Assembly: GCA_964425915.1 (NCBI GenBank)
Contig: CAYROO010000003.1
Location: 1 to 64,000, forward strand
Origin: Polycyclovorans sp964425915
GTDB taxonomy: Bacteria; Pseudomonadota; Gammaproteobacteria; Nevskiales; Nevskiaceae
Reading direction: 5' to 3'
DNA: 64,000 bases
In this document: in pieces, positions 1-7,746 of the stretch
Layout: each line of letters opens with the position of its first letter
Numbering within the stretch: position 1 is the first letter of the stretch
The notes under the pieces: model-generated
The model's database searches: none
What the model saw: only the letters and a program-made list of their open reading frames with translations
Told to the model about the DNA's origin: nothing
Translations under genes and position numbers: made by a program

Positions 1-1187
1 GTCCGCAGCCGTAGCCCGTTGAGACGGATGAAGCCTTCGGCGTCCTTCTGGTTGTACGCCCCCCGGTCATCTTCAAACGTCGACAGATTGGCGTCGAACA
101 GGGAATCCGGCGAGCGTCGACCGAGGGTGTAGACATTGCCCTTGTAGAGCTTCAGCTTGACCTCGCCATTCACCCGAAGCTGACTCTGGTCGATCAGTGC
201 CTGCAGCATCTGCCGCTCGGGGCTGAACCAGTAGCCATTGTAGACAAGGCTGGCGTAGCGCGGCATCAGTTCATCCTTCAAATGCGCCTGCTCGCGGTCG
301 AGGCAGAGACTCTCGATGGCACGATGTGCCTTCAACAGGATGGTGCCGCCCGGGGTTTCGTAGCAGCCGCGGCTCTTGATGCCGACGTAGCGGTTCTCGA
401 CCAGATCGAGACGTCCGATCCCATGAGCGGCGCCCAGCGCATTCAGCGCATCGAGGATCGCAAACGGCGTCATCGTCTTGCCGTTCACCGACACCGCGTC
501 GCCACGCGCAAAGCCGATGGTGATCTCCCCGGCCGTGTCCGGCGCCTGCTCCGGGTTGGCGGTCCAGCGCCAGATGCTGTCGTCCGGCGTCCACCAGGGG
601 TCTTCCAGCCCACCGCCCTCGTAGCTGATGTGCAGGGCGTTGGCATCCATTGAGTACGGCGAACCGCCGTCCTTTTTCTTGGCGATGGGAATACCGGCGT
701 CGGCGGCGTAAGCCAGCAGCTTCTCGCGGGAGTTGAGGTCCCACTCGCGCCAGGGCGCAATGACCTTGACCTGCGGCCACAACGCGATCGCGCCGAGTTC
801 GAAGCGCACCTGGTCATTGCCCTTGCCGGTGGCGCCATGGGCGATGGCCTGGCAGCCGGTTTCGCGGGCGATCTCGACCAGTCGCTTGGCGATCAGCGGA
901 CGGGCAATGGAGGTTCCCAGCAGATACTCGCCTTCATACAGGGCGTTGGCGCGGAACATCGGGAACACGAAGTCGCGGACGAATTCCTCACGGAGATCGT
1001 CGATGAAGATCTCGCGGACGCCGAACTGCTCGGCCTTGGGGCGCACATGGTCGAGCTCCTCGCCCTGACCGATATCGGCGGTGAAGGTCACCACCTCGCA
1101 CTGATAGGTGTCCTGCAGCCACTTGAGAATGACCGAGGTATCGAGGCCGCCGGAGTAGGCGAGCGCGACTTTCTTGATGGCGGACAT
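1..1187 (-). CDS. argG: Argininosuccinate synthase, 3' end outside window
   Basis: ATP-dependent ligase that joins citrulline and aspartate to give argininosuccinate, the penultimate step of arginine synthesis; cytosolic. The reading frame starts at the ATG complementary to 1185-1187 and begins MSAIKKVALAYSGGLDTS, so the PP-loop ATP-binding motif AYSGGLDTS lies at residues 10-18. The frame is still open at base 1. The last visible residues (AYNQKDAEGFIRLNG) match the usual C-terminal part of the family, so only a few codons plus the stop are missing. It diverges from rnt across an 89-bp gap. Confidence 0.96.
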   Translation of the reverse strand, partial: MSAIKKVALAYSGGLDTSVILKWLQDTYQCEVVTFTADIGQGEELDHVRPKAEQFGVREIFIDDLREEFVRDFVFPMFRANALYEGEYLLGTSIARPLIAKRLVEIARETGCQAIAHGATGKGNDQVRFELGAIALWPQVKVIAPWREWDLNSREKLLAYAADAGIPIAKKKDGGSPYSMDANALHISYEGGGLEDPWWTPDDSIWRWTANPEQAPDTAGEITIGFARGDAVSVNGKTMTPFAILDALNALGAAHGIGRLDLVENRYVGIKSRGCYETPGGTILLKAHRAIESLCLDREQAHLKDELMPRYASLVYNGYWFSPERQMLQALIDQSQLRVNGEVKLKLYKGNVYTLGRRSPDSLFDANLSTFEDDRGAYNQKDAEGFIRLNGLRLR

Positions 1188-1226
1188 GCGGAATGATCCA
1201 GCAGTTGGGGGCGGATGTGGGCGCAC

Positions 1227-1255
1227 AGTATAAGGCGGCGGCTACACTACCCGGC
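1227..1255 (-). promoter_or_regulatory. Possible argG promoter
   Basis: The gap between argG and rnt holds, on the minus strand, a good -10 hexamer TATACT (complement of 1227-1232), about 40 bases before the argG ATG. The -35 region (GCCGGG around 1250-1255) is poor. On the plus strand TACACT at 1243-1248 could serve rnt. No ArgR box was recognised by eye. Weak call based on one hexamer. Confidence 0.3.
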
Positions 1256-1276
1256 CATGCTGAACGTCCCGCACCG

Positions 1277-1948
1277 ATGAATGACGCTCCACCCCGCCCC
1301 AAAGTGGGTCACCGCTTCCGCGGCTTCCTCCCGGTGGTGGTGGATGTCGAGACCGGCGGCTTCAATGCCGCGACCGACGCCCTGCTGGAGGTGGCGGCTG
1401 TGATCCTCGGCGTCGACGAGACCGGCCGTTTGCGACCGGCCCAGACGGTCGCCGCCCACGTGGTGCCGTTCGAAGGCGCCAACATTGAAAAGGCTGCTCT
1501 GGAGGTCAACGGCATCAAGGTCGACAGCCCGCTGCGGTTGGCGATGGCGGAACGGGACGCGCTGGAGAAAATCTTCAAGCCAATCCGGCAGGCGGTCAGC
1601 GAGAACGGCTGCAAGCGCGCCATCCTAGTGGGTCACAACGCGCATTTCGACCTCGGCTTCATCAATGCCGCGGTCACCCGGACCGGGTACAAGCGCAATC
1701 CATTCCACCCGTTTTCGGTATTCGACACGGTGACCCTGGCGGGCGCCGCGCTGGGGCAGACCGTCCTGGCCCGCGCCCTGATTGCCGCCGGTCTTGACTA
1801 CGACGCGCAGGCCGCCCATAGCGCGCTGTATGACGCCGAGCAGACCGCCGCCCTGTTCTGCCAGCTGGTCAACGAGCAGCAGCCTTTGTACGAGCAGGCC
1901 AAGCTGCGCGAACAGCCGGCGCAGGTCGCACCGGACATCAACCCGTGA
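1277..1948 (+). CDS. rnt: Ribonuclease T
   Basis: A 3'-5' exoribonuclease of the DEDDh family that trims the 3' ends of tRNA, 5S and 23S rRNA precursors. The DVE exonuclease I motif is at residues 23-25, HNAHFD with D135 is motif II, and HSALYD with H181 and D186 is motif III. The phrase KRNPFHPF is typical of RNase T. The protein is 223 residues, the family length. The frame is open upstream to 1193, but ATG 1277 gives the correct N-terminus; the extra upstream residues resemble no RNase T. Its stop overlaps the next gene's start by 4 bp (GTGA). Confidence 0.95.
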   Translation: MNDAPPRPKVGHRFRGFLPVVVDVETGGFNAATDALLEVAAVILGVDETGRLRPAQTVAAHVVPFEGANIEKAALEVNGIKVDSPLRLAMAERDALEKIFKPIRQAVSENGCKRAILVGHNAHFDLGFINAAVTRTGYKRNPFHPFSVFDTVTLAGAALGQTVLARALIAAGLDYDAQAAHSALYDAEQTAALFCQLVNEQQPLYEQAKLREQPAQVAPDINP

Positions 1949-3093
1949 AACGCTGGCTCACCCGCCTGGCGGCCGGTCTACTGGTGGTGCTGCTGGTGGT
2001 GATCACCGTGGCGAAGCTGCGATACGGCGGCGGCGGCAGCTTCCCGGAACGTGCCGCCCCCGGCCCCTTGCTGGCGGCGGACGCCCTGGAAGTCGTGGCC
2101 GAGTTGCCGTCGCCACCGGGCAATGTGGCGGTGGCCCCCGACGGCCGCATCTTTCTCACCCTGCACCCGGAGGCCCATCCTGAATGGCAGGTGGTGGAGT
2201 GGGTGAATGGCGCGCTTCAGCCCTTTCCCAGCCTGGCCTTTCAGACCGGCAACCAAGAGCCCCGCGCCTTCCGCAACGTGCTGTCGCTGCGGGTCGACCA
2301 GCAAAACCGCCTGTGGACGCTGGACAACGGCGACCACGGCCTGCATGCGGGGCGTCTGCTCGCCTTCAGCCTCGCCAACGGGGCGGTGGTGCACGAGTAC
2401 CAGTTCCCGCGCACGATGGCGGGGCTGGGCTCCCACCTCAATGATTTCCAAGTCTCGGCAGACGGCCGCTACGTATTCATTGCCGACGCCAGCATTCTCG
2501 CCCAGCAACCCGCGCTGATCATTTACGACACGCAGCAGCGTCGCGCACGCCGGGTCCTCGACGGCCACATCTCGGTGCAGGCTGAACAATTCACGCCGCG
2601 CGTGCAGGGCCGCAGAATGGAGGTTTTGGGGCTGATCAGCATCCGCCCCGGGGTAGACTCCATTGCCCTGTCGCGAGACGGCCACTGGCTCTACTTTGGC
2701 GCAGTGACCGCCCAGCACCTGTACCGGGTGCAGGTCGCCGATCTGCTGGACACCCGACTGACGCCGCCGGCGCTCGCCGAACGGGTGCAGCGGTTCGCGC
2801 CCAAGACCGTCACCGACGGTCTCACCAGTGACGACCTGGGACGGCTCTATCTGTCGGATCCGGAGCACTCGCGGATTGTCCTGATGCAGCCAGACGGCAG
2901 CCTGCAGACCTTGATCCAGAGTGACGCGCTGCGCTGGCCGGATGGCTTCAGCTTCGGCCCGGATGGCGATCTCTACATTGCCTGCTCGGCGCTGCATCAC
3001 GTGCTGGGGCGCCTCGCCTGGCAGATCGATGCCGCAGGCCCCTTCCCGCTGTATCGCCTGCGGCTGGGAGTTGCCGCCACCGCGGGCCACTAG
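1945..3093 (+). CDS. Secreted or membrane-anchored MRJP/yellow-family propeller protein
   Basis: Starts at a GTG overlapping the rnt stop. Residues 1-25 form a signal peptide or N-terminal anchor (KRWLTRL followed by a leucine/valine core). The rest reads as a major royal jelly/yellow-type six-bladed propeller (PF03022-like), with SLRVDQQNRLWTLDNGDHG near residue 115, GSHLNDFQVSADGRYVFIAD near 160, DSIALSRDGHWLYFGAV near 235 and DGLTSDDLGRLYLSD near 290. Bacterial members are exported and mostly of unknown substrate; some relatives are lactonases. The coupling to rnt suggests co-transcription rather than shared function. The family call is fairly firm; no activity can be assigned. Confidence 0.75.
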   Translation: MKRWLTRLAAGLLVVLLVVITVAKLRYGGGGSFPERAAPGPLLAADALEVVAELPSPPGNVAVAPDGRIFLTLHPEAHPEWQVVEWVNGALQPFPSLAFQTGNQEPRAFRNVLSLRVDQQNRLWTLDNGDHGLHAGRLLAFSLANGAVVHEYQFPRTMAGLGSHLNDFQVSADGRYVFIADASILAQQPALIIYDTQQRRARRVLDGHISVQAEQFTPRVQGRRMEVLGLISIRPGVDSIALSRDGHWLYFGAVTAQHLYRVQVADLLDTRLTPPALAERVQRFAPKTVTDGLTSDDLGRLYLSDPEHSRIVLMQPDGSLQTLIQSDALRWPDGFSFGPDGDLYIACSALHHVLGRLAWQIDAAGPFPLYRLRLGVAATAGH

Positions 3094-3098
3094 GGTCG

Positions 3099-3154
3099 GT
3101 GTCATATTTCAGCCATGACACTGTCATCTTGACGTTATTGCGGACTCCTAAGGT
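3099..3154 (+). promoter_or_regulatory. Tandem Pho-box-like repeats upstream of olsBA
   Basis: Four 7-mers spaced exactly 11 bp apart precede olsB: GTGTCAT at 3099-3105, CAGCCAT at 3110-3116, CTGTCAT at 3121-3127 and ACGTTAT at 3132-3138. The PhoB box is built of direct CTGTCAT-type repeats with 4-bp AT-rich spacers. The units here match that 7-mer at 6, 5, 7 and 4 of 7 positions. A weak -10 candidate, TAAGGT, lies 10 bp after the last unit (3149-3154), the spacing expected when PhoB replaces a -35 element. Ornithine-lipid synthesis is known to be induced by phosphate starvation in other proteobacteria, which agrees with this reading. Confidence 0.6.
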
Positions 3155-3183
3155 GCGCGGCATTCATCCTTCGGAGAGGCGCC

Positions 3184-3978
3184 ATGTCCGCCATCGTCGA
3201 TCGTCCGATCACCCCTTCGGACAGCCGCACCACCCGTTTCCAGGTCAGCTTCGCGCAGAGCGATGCCGAGGTGCTGGAAACCCAGCGCCTGCGCTATCGC
3301 GTCTTCGCCGGGGAACTGGGCGCAGCCGTCAAGGGCAGCGATCAGGGCATCGACTGTGACGAGTACGACCCCTTCTGCCGTCACCTGATGGTGCGCGACA
3401 CACTGACCGGTGCGGTGATCGCCTGCACCCGCATTCTCACGGATGACCAGGCCCCGCGTGCCGGCGGCTTCTACTCCGCTGGTGAATTCGATCTGGCGAT
3501 GATTGACAGCCTGCCCGGCCGCCTGATGGAAATCGGTCGAACCTGCGTCGACGCCGACTACCGCGGTGGTGCTGCCATTGCCACCTTGTGGCAGGGCATC
3601 GCCGCCTATATCACCTCCCACGGCTTCGACTACCTGTTCGGTTGCGCCAGCATCGGATTGGAGGACGGTGGCGCCAGTGCCCACGCCATCCTGGCCCAGG
3701 TGCGCGGAAAGTACCTGGCGCCCGAGTTCCAGCGTGTGCGGCCCTACATTCCGCTGCCGGCAGCCGACCATCGCCCCACCGACAAGGCCAAACTGCCGCC
3801 GCTGCTGAAGGCCTACGTGTCGCTGGGCGCCAAGGCCTGCGGTGAGCCGTATTGGGATCGCGACTTCAATTGCGCTGATGTCTTCATGCTGCTGGACGTC
3901 TCGGAACTGAACCCACGGTACGCCCGCCACTTCCTCGGCCGCGATACCGCCATGCCGGGTCTGCAGCTGGCGGCCTGA
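3184..3978 (+). CDS. olsB: Ornithine-acyl-ACP N-acyltransferase
   Basis: Makes lyso-ornithine lipid by transferring a 3-hydroxyacyl group from ACP to the alpha-amino group of ornithine. The 264-residue protein has the GNAT/hemolysin-like acyltransferase pattern (PF13444): QRLRYRVFAGELGA near residue 36, DEYDPFCRHLMV near 59, RLMEIGRTCVDADYR near 111 and HGFDYLFGCASIGLE near 147. It is followed after 5 bp by olsA, the usual olsBA pair. ATG 3184 is the first in frame, 45 bp after the Pho-box-like repeats, and GGAGAGG precedes it. Confidence 0.88.
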   Translation: MSAIVDRPITPSDSRTTRFQVSFAQSDAEVLETQRLRYRVFAGELGAAVKGSDQGIDCDEYDPFCRHLMVRDTLTGAVIACTRILTDDQAPRAGGFYSAGEFDLAMIDSLPGRLMEIGRTCVDADYRGGAAIATLWQGIAAYITSHGFDYLFGCASIGLEDGGASAHAILAQVRGKYLAPEFQRVRPYIPLPAADHRPTDKAKLPPLLKAYVSLGAKACGEPYWDRDFNCADVFMLLDVSELNPRYARHFLGRDTAMPGLQLAA

Positions 3979-3983
3979 AGCAC

Positions 3984-4754
3984 ATGCTGCGTCGCTGGGC
4001 CCGTCTGCCTGTCTTGTTGGCCCACCTCGTCTGGGGCCTCCTGCTGTGCCTGGCCCTGCTGCTGGATCGCGGCGGCCGGCTGTCAGCGGAACGGCTGGCG
4101 CAACACTGGTCGCGCCGACTGTTGCGGATCTTCGGCGTGAAGGTGGTTGCCCACGGAAGCGCCATCGAAGGCGGTCACCTGCGGGTCGCCAACCACGTGT
4201 CCTGGCTGGACATTTTCGGGCTGCTGGCACTGCAGCCGACGCGCTTTGTGGCGAAGTCGGAAATCCGCGACTGGCCGGTGGCCGGCTGGCTGGCAAATGC
4301 CCTGGGGACCTTCTACCTGCGCCGCGGCAAGGGCGGCGCCCGCCCGCTGCTGGCGCGCATGACCCCGTTCCTCCAGGGCGGTGGCAGCGTCACCGTGTTC
4401 CCCGAAGGCACCACCACCGACGGCCGCAACGTCCGCAGCTTCCACCCGCGTCTGTTTTCTGCCGCGGTGGAGGCCGAGATCCCGGTTCAACCGGTCACCC
4501 TGCGATACGACAGTCCGCTGGCACCCTTCGTGGGGGACGACGATCTGGTGCGTCATCTATGGCGCCTGCTGGCCGATCCCGGCATGACCCTGCGCATCGA
4601 TTTCGAGGCGGCACTGCCCCATACCCTGGGCCGTGACGGCCTCGCGGCGGCGGCCGAACAGGCGGTCCGCCAGCGTCTCGATCCAAGCGCGGAAAGTCCT
4701 GAATGCAGGCCGCTGGCCAGCACTGTGGCGACACCTCGGCGCCTGATCGCCTGA
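3984..4754 (+). CDS. olsA: Lyso-ornithine lipid O-acyltransferase (PlsC family)
   Basis: An inner-membrane acyltransferase, 256 residues. It has one N-terminal hydrophobic segment (residues about 8-27), the catalytic HX4D motif NHVSWLD with H71 and D76, and the substrate motif FPEGTTTDG at residues 139-147. The family includes 1-acylglycerol-3-phosphate acyltransferases. Position directly after olsB makes the lyso-ornithine lipid role the best reading, with acylation of lysophosphatidic acid as the alternative. Confidence 0.85.
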   Translation: MLRRWARLPVLLAHLVWGLLLCLALLLDRGGRLSAERLAQHWSRRLLRIFGVKVVAHGSAIEGGHLRVANHVSWLDIFGLLALQPTRFVAKSEIRDWPVAGWLANALGTFYLRRGKGGARPLLARMTPFLQGGGSVTVFPEGTTTDGRNVRSFHPRLFSAAVEAEIPVQPVTLRYDSPLAPFVGDDDLVRHLWRLLADPGMTLRIDFEAALPHTLGRDGLAAAAEQAVRQRLDPSAESPECRPLASTVATPRRLIA

Positions 4755-4768
4755 GGCGCACCGGGCGG

Positions 4769-4790
4769 ACGCCGCACCCCGTGCGGGCGT
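4769..4790 (+). terminator. Weak hairpin between olsA and lipA
   Basis: ACGCCGCAC at 4769-4777 pairs with GTGCGGGCGT at 4781-4790 around a CCC loop, with one bulged G. There is no T-run. It may attenuate olsBA transcription; TACACT at 4791-4796 just after it is a possible -10 for lipA. Low certainty in this GC-rich background. Confidence 0.3.
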
Positions 4791-4814
4791 ACACTACGGC
4801 CCGGTTTGCCGTTG

Positions 4815-5810
4815 ATGTCCGCCATGCCAGAACTGCCCCCCCCGACCCGTCCGGCCCCGCTGGTCACCGGCGAGAAACTGCGAGGCGCCGCCAAGATGGC
4901 GCGCATTCCGGTCAAGGTGGAACCCACCGAGCAGGCACCACGCAAGCCCAACTGGATCCGCGCCAAGCTCGGCAACGCCGGCGAAGTGCAACGCATCAAG
5001 TCGGCGCTGCGCGACAACGCCCTGCACACGGTGTGCGAGGAAGCCAGCTGCCCGAACCTGGGGGAATGCTTCAGCAAGGGCACTGCCACGTTCATGATCA
5101 TGGGGGCGATCTGCACCCGGCGCTGTCCCTTCTGTGATGTCGCCCACGGCCGACCCAACCCGCTCGATGACCAGGAGCCGGTCAAGCTGGCCCGTACCAT
5201 TCGCGACATGCGGCTGCGCTATGTGGTGATCACCAGCGTCGATCGCGACGATTTGCTGGATGGCGGCGCCGCCCATTTTGCCGCCTGTATCCGCGAGGCC
5301 CGGGCGCTGTCGCCATCGCTGGTGATCGAGGTCCTGGTCCCGGACTTCCGGGGGCGCATGGACCCTGCGCTGACGATCTTCAAGGACATGCCGCCAGACG
5401 TGTTCAACCACAACCTGGAGACGGTCCCGCGTCTGTACCGCCAAGCCCGCCCGGGCTCCGACTACGCCTGGAGCCTGGATTTGCTTGAACGGTTCAAGGG
5501 CCTGCATCCGCAAGTCCCCACCAAGTCTGGCCTGATGCTCGGCTTGGGCGAGGAGATCGAGGAGATCGAGCAGGTCATGCGGGACCTCCGCGAGCATCAG
5601 GTCGATATGCTGACCCTGGGGCAGTACCTGCAACCGAGCAAGTTCCACTTGCCGGTTGCGCGCTTTGTGCATCCCGACGAGTTCGACCGGCTGCGCGAGC
5701 TGGGCCAGAAGATGGGCTTCTCGCATGTCGCCAGCGGCCCGATGGTGCGCTCCAGCTACCACGCTGATCTGCAGGCCGAAGGCGTGCTGCACATGCCGGC
5801 GGTGGCGTGA
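4815..5810 (+). CDS. lipA: Lipoyl synthase
   Basis: A radical-SAM enzyme that inserts two sulfurs into octanoyl groups on the E2 and H proteins. From ATG 4815 the auxiliary cluster cysteines are C74, C79 and C85 (CEEASCPNLGEC), and the radical-SAM cluster is CTRRCPFC with C100, C104 and C107. The RSSYHAD segment near the C-terminus provides the conserved serine of the family. An in-frame TTG (4806) and a second ATG (4824) are possible alternative starts. No lipB is adjacent; the gene follows the ornithine-lipid pair instead. Confidence 0.96.
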   Translation: MSAMPELPPPTRPAPLVTGEKLRGAAKMARIPVKVEPTEQAPRKPNWIRAKLGNAGEVQRIKSALRDNALHTVCEEASCPNLGECFSKGTATFMIMGAICTRRCPFCDVAHGRPNPLDDQEPVKLARTIRDMRLRYVVITSVDRDDLLDGGAAHFAACIREARALSPSLVIEVLVPDFRGRMDPALTIFKDMPPDVFNHNLETVPRLYRQARPGSDYAWSLDLLERFKGLHPQVPTKSGLMLGLGEEIEEIEQVMRDLREHQVDMLTLGQYLQPSKFHLPVARFVHPDEFDRLRELGQKMGFSHVASGPMVRSSYHADLQAEGVLHMPAVA

Positions 5811-6247
5811 TGGCGATTGCCGAGATCGAGGAAAGCCAGGTTCGCAAGTTCGCCGCGGTCTATGCCGAGGCCGTCCTCACCTGGTTGGACAGCCAGGAAG
5901 AGCAATGGGTCACCTGGGACGGTCTGTCACACCGCTTCGACTTCATTTCGGTGGCGCGTGACAACGACGATCCCAGCCGATTGATTGTGCTGACCGTCAA
6001 TGAACACTGGTCGCGCCAGATCGGCGAGGTCGACGAGATCAGTGACCCCGAGCATGCCTACTTCGACCCGGAAGTGCTGCGTCAGGCGATCGAATACCAG
6101 CTGGTGGAGGAAGGCGTCGGCGAACGGATCCTCAAGGGATACCTGGAACAGCTGGCGCGGCTGACCGCACAGCTGGAAGCGGACGGTGAACTGGCCGAGG
6201 ATGACAGCGACTTCGACGCCGACGGCGACACCGCCGACGCCCGCTGA
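5810..6247 (+). CDS. Small acidic protein of unknown function
   Basis: A 145-residue protein whose ATG at 5810 shares one base with the lipA stop (TGATG), so it is probably translationally coupled to lipA. It has no signal peptide or membrane segment. The sequence is predicted mostly helical, with aromatic residues in the middle (EEQWVTWDGLSHRFDF, HWSRQI). The tail is strongly acidic, about 15 Asp/Glu in the last 25 residues. I do not recognise a family. The coupling makes a housekeeping role plausible, but nothing in the sequence points to lipoate metabolism. Confidence 0.7.
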   Translation: MAIAEIEESQVRKFAAVYAEAVLTWLDSQEEQWVTWDGLSHRFDFISVARDNDDPSRLIVLTVNEHWSRQIGEVDEISDPEHAYFDPEVLRQAIEYQLVEEGVGERILKGYLEQLARLTAQLEADGELAEDDSDFDADGDTADAR

Positions 6248-6249
6248 TC

Positions 6250-6274
6250 ACCCCGGGGGCAACCGCCCCGGGGT
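6250..6274. terminator. Bidirectional hairpin between convergent genes
   Basis: ACCCCGGGG (6250-6258) and CCCCGGGGT (6266-6274) form a perfect 9-bp GC stem around a 7-base loop, exactly in the 35-bp gap between two convergent genes. Neither side has a clear T-run, so it is a probable rather than textbook terminator for both strands. Confidence 0.55.
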
Positions 6275-6282
6275 GGCGTTGG

Positions 6283-7533
6283 TCAGGGCTTGATCACCCG
6301 GAACTCGACCCGGCGGTTCTGCGCGCGACCGGCTTCATACATGTTGGTGGCCACCGGCTGCGCCTCGCCGAAGCCCACCGCATTGAGCCGGTGCGCCGGA
6401 ATGCCCTGCTCGACCAGGTAGCGACGCACCGCATCCGCGCGTTGTCGTGACAGCTTGAGATTGGCCGCCTCACTGCCGATGGAGTCGGTATGGCCGGCAA
6501 TCTCCAGCAGCAGGTCGGGCTGACCGCGCAAGCCATCGGCCATGTTGAGCAGGCGGTTGCGCGCATCCGGCGTCAGCCGGTCCGAATTGAACTCGAAGTT
6601 GACGTCGTCGAACACCACGACCTGCTTGACCACGCAGCCGCGCGGGTCAACCTTCATGCCTGGCGGGGTGTTGGGGCAGCCATCGTCATCGTTGAGCACC
6701 CCATCCCCGTCCAGATCCGGGTTGACCGGCACGGGCGTCGGCGTCGGCTCAGGCAGCGGTGGCGGGCACCCGGTGCTCAGTACGGCGACACCGCGCGCCG
6801 TATCCGGGCAGGCATCGCGCTCGTCAGGCACGCCGTCGCCGTCGCTGTCCACCGGGAGCGGACAGCCCTGACCATCCACCTTGACGGTGGCCGGGGTGGC
6901 GGGACAGCGATCGCGCGGATCAACCACACCATCGCCGTCCAGGTCGGTTACGGCGTCGACCGTACTGAAGCCGACCTCCACGCCCAACGCGATGCGGGCA
7001 TCGACAAAGAAGTCCTCGTCGGGCGTGGGCGGGTTGTTGAACGCGCCGATGCGGTCATTGAAGACCCCATAGGCACGGGATTCGGCGCGCAGCCGCACAT
7101 TGCGAAACGGGGTGTCGACGCGCAACCCCAGCCCCAGATTGACCACGGGATAACTGCGATCCAGAAACTGGGTGTCCTCGTAGGTCACACCGGCCCCGCC
7201 GATCAGGTAGGGCGACACCGGATTGTCGCCCAGCGGGCGCCAGCGCAGATCCAGACCGATCCCGTGGAAGTAGTCATTGACCGCGTTCGACTCATGATCG
7301 ATGTAGCTGCTGAAGCCACCGAGTTCCAGATCCAGCTTCTGGCCGCTGCCCGCGCGCGACAGCGTCCAGCCGAGCGCGCCGGTGACGCCACCGGCATCGT
7401 CGAGGTCCGGTCGCTGGTCGTCGGTCAGGACGGCATGGCCCATCAAGGCCCCATAGAGGCGGGGCGTGTCGCCCTGCGCCATGACAGGGAGCGCGAGCGC
7501 GCCCAGTAGCACAGCAGTGGTCAAATGTCGCAT
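6283..7533 (-). CDS. OmpA-family outer-membrane protein with TSP3 repeats
   Basis: A 416-residue protein with a signal peptide (MRHLTTAVLLGALALPVMAQ). Residues about 22-190 form an outer-membrane beta-barrel. Residues 197-300 hold three thrombospondin-type-3 calcium-binding repeats (DLDGDGVVDPRDRCP, DSDGDGVPDERDACP, DLDGDGVLNDDDGCP) joined by a Pro/Thr linker. Residues 305-416 form an OmpA-like peptidoglycan-binding domain (GHTDSIGS, NRRVEFRV). The layout matches the OprF/OmpA class that ties the outer membrane to the wall. The frame is open far upstream, but the signal peptide fixes the start at 7533, with AGGGGAA upstream. Confidence 0.88.
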   Translation of the reverse strand: MRHLTTAVLLGALALPVMAQGDTPRLYGALMGHAVLTDDQRPDLDDAGGVTGALGWTLSRAGSGQKLDLELGGFSSYIDHESNAVNDYFHGIGLDLRWRPLGDNPVSPYLIGGAGVTYEDTQFLDRSYPVVNLGLGLRVDTPFRNVRLRAESRAYGVFNDRIGAFNNPPTPDEDFFVDARIALGVEVGFSTVDAVTDLDGDGVVDPRDRCPATPATVKVDGQGCPLPVDSDGDGVPDERDACPDTARGVAVLSTGCPPPLPEPTPTPVPVNPDLDGDGVLNDDDGCPNTPPGMKVDPRGCVVKQVVVFDDVNFEFNSDRLTPDARNRLLNMADGLRGQPDLLLEIAGHTDSIGSEAANLKLSRQRADAVRRYLVEQGIPAHRLNAVGFGEAQPVATNMYEAGRAQNRRVEFRVIKP

Positions 7534-7692
7534 CAGTATTCCCCTGGTTGCGATGACGCTGGTGTTTTTGGCGCGGACAAGGCCGCGCGGCTGCAGTGGA
7601 CCGCCCGAGTATAGACCCAGACCATCGCGATCTGGCCCGGTCGCCCCGGCGCGGACTGACCGACAGGCCCCCTGAGGCCGTCGGCAGGGCGA

Positions 7693-7721
7693 TTGTGATC
7701 CCCCATACGCTTGCGTATGGT
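7693..7721 (+). promoter_or_regulatory. TetR-fadE promoter with overlapping operator palindrome
   Basis: TTGTGA (7693-7698) and TATGGT (7716-7721) are spaced 17 bp apart. An 18-bp inverted repeat, CCATACGC-TT-GCGTATGG (7703-7720), fills the spacer and most of the -10. A dimeric TetR-type repressor bound here would block its own transcription. The placement also supports translation starting at ATG 7747, since the longer open frame would begin inside the operator. Confidence 0.6.
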
Positions 7722-7746
7722 AGGAGTGAACATCTGCATCAACGCC

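Noticed and set aside
7711..7746. Longer start for the TetR gene at 7711
   Set aside because: It would begin at a TTG inside the operator palindrome and upstream of the predicted transcription start; the helix-turn-helix alignment needs only ATG 7747.
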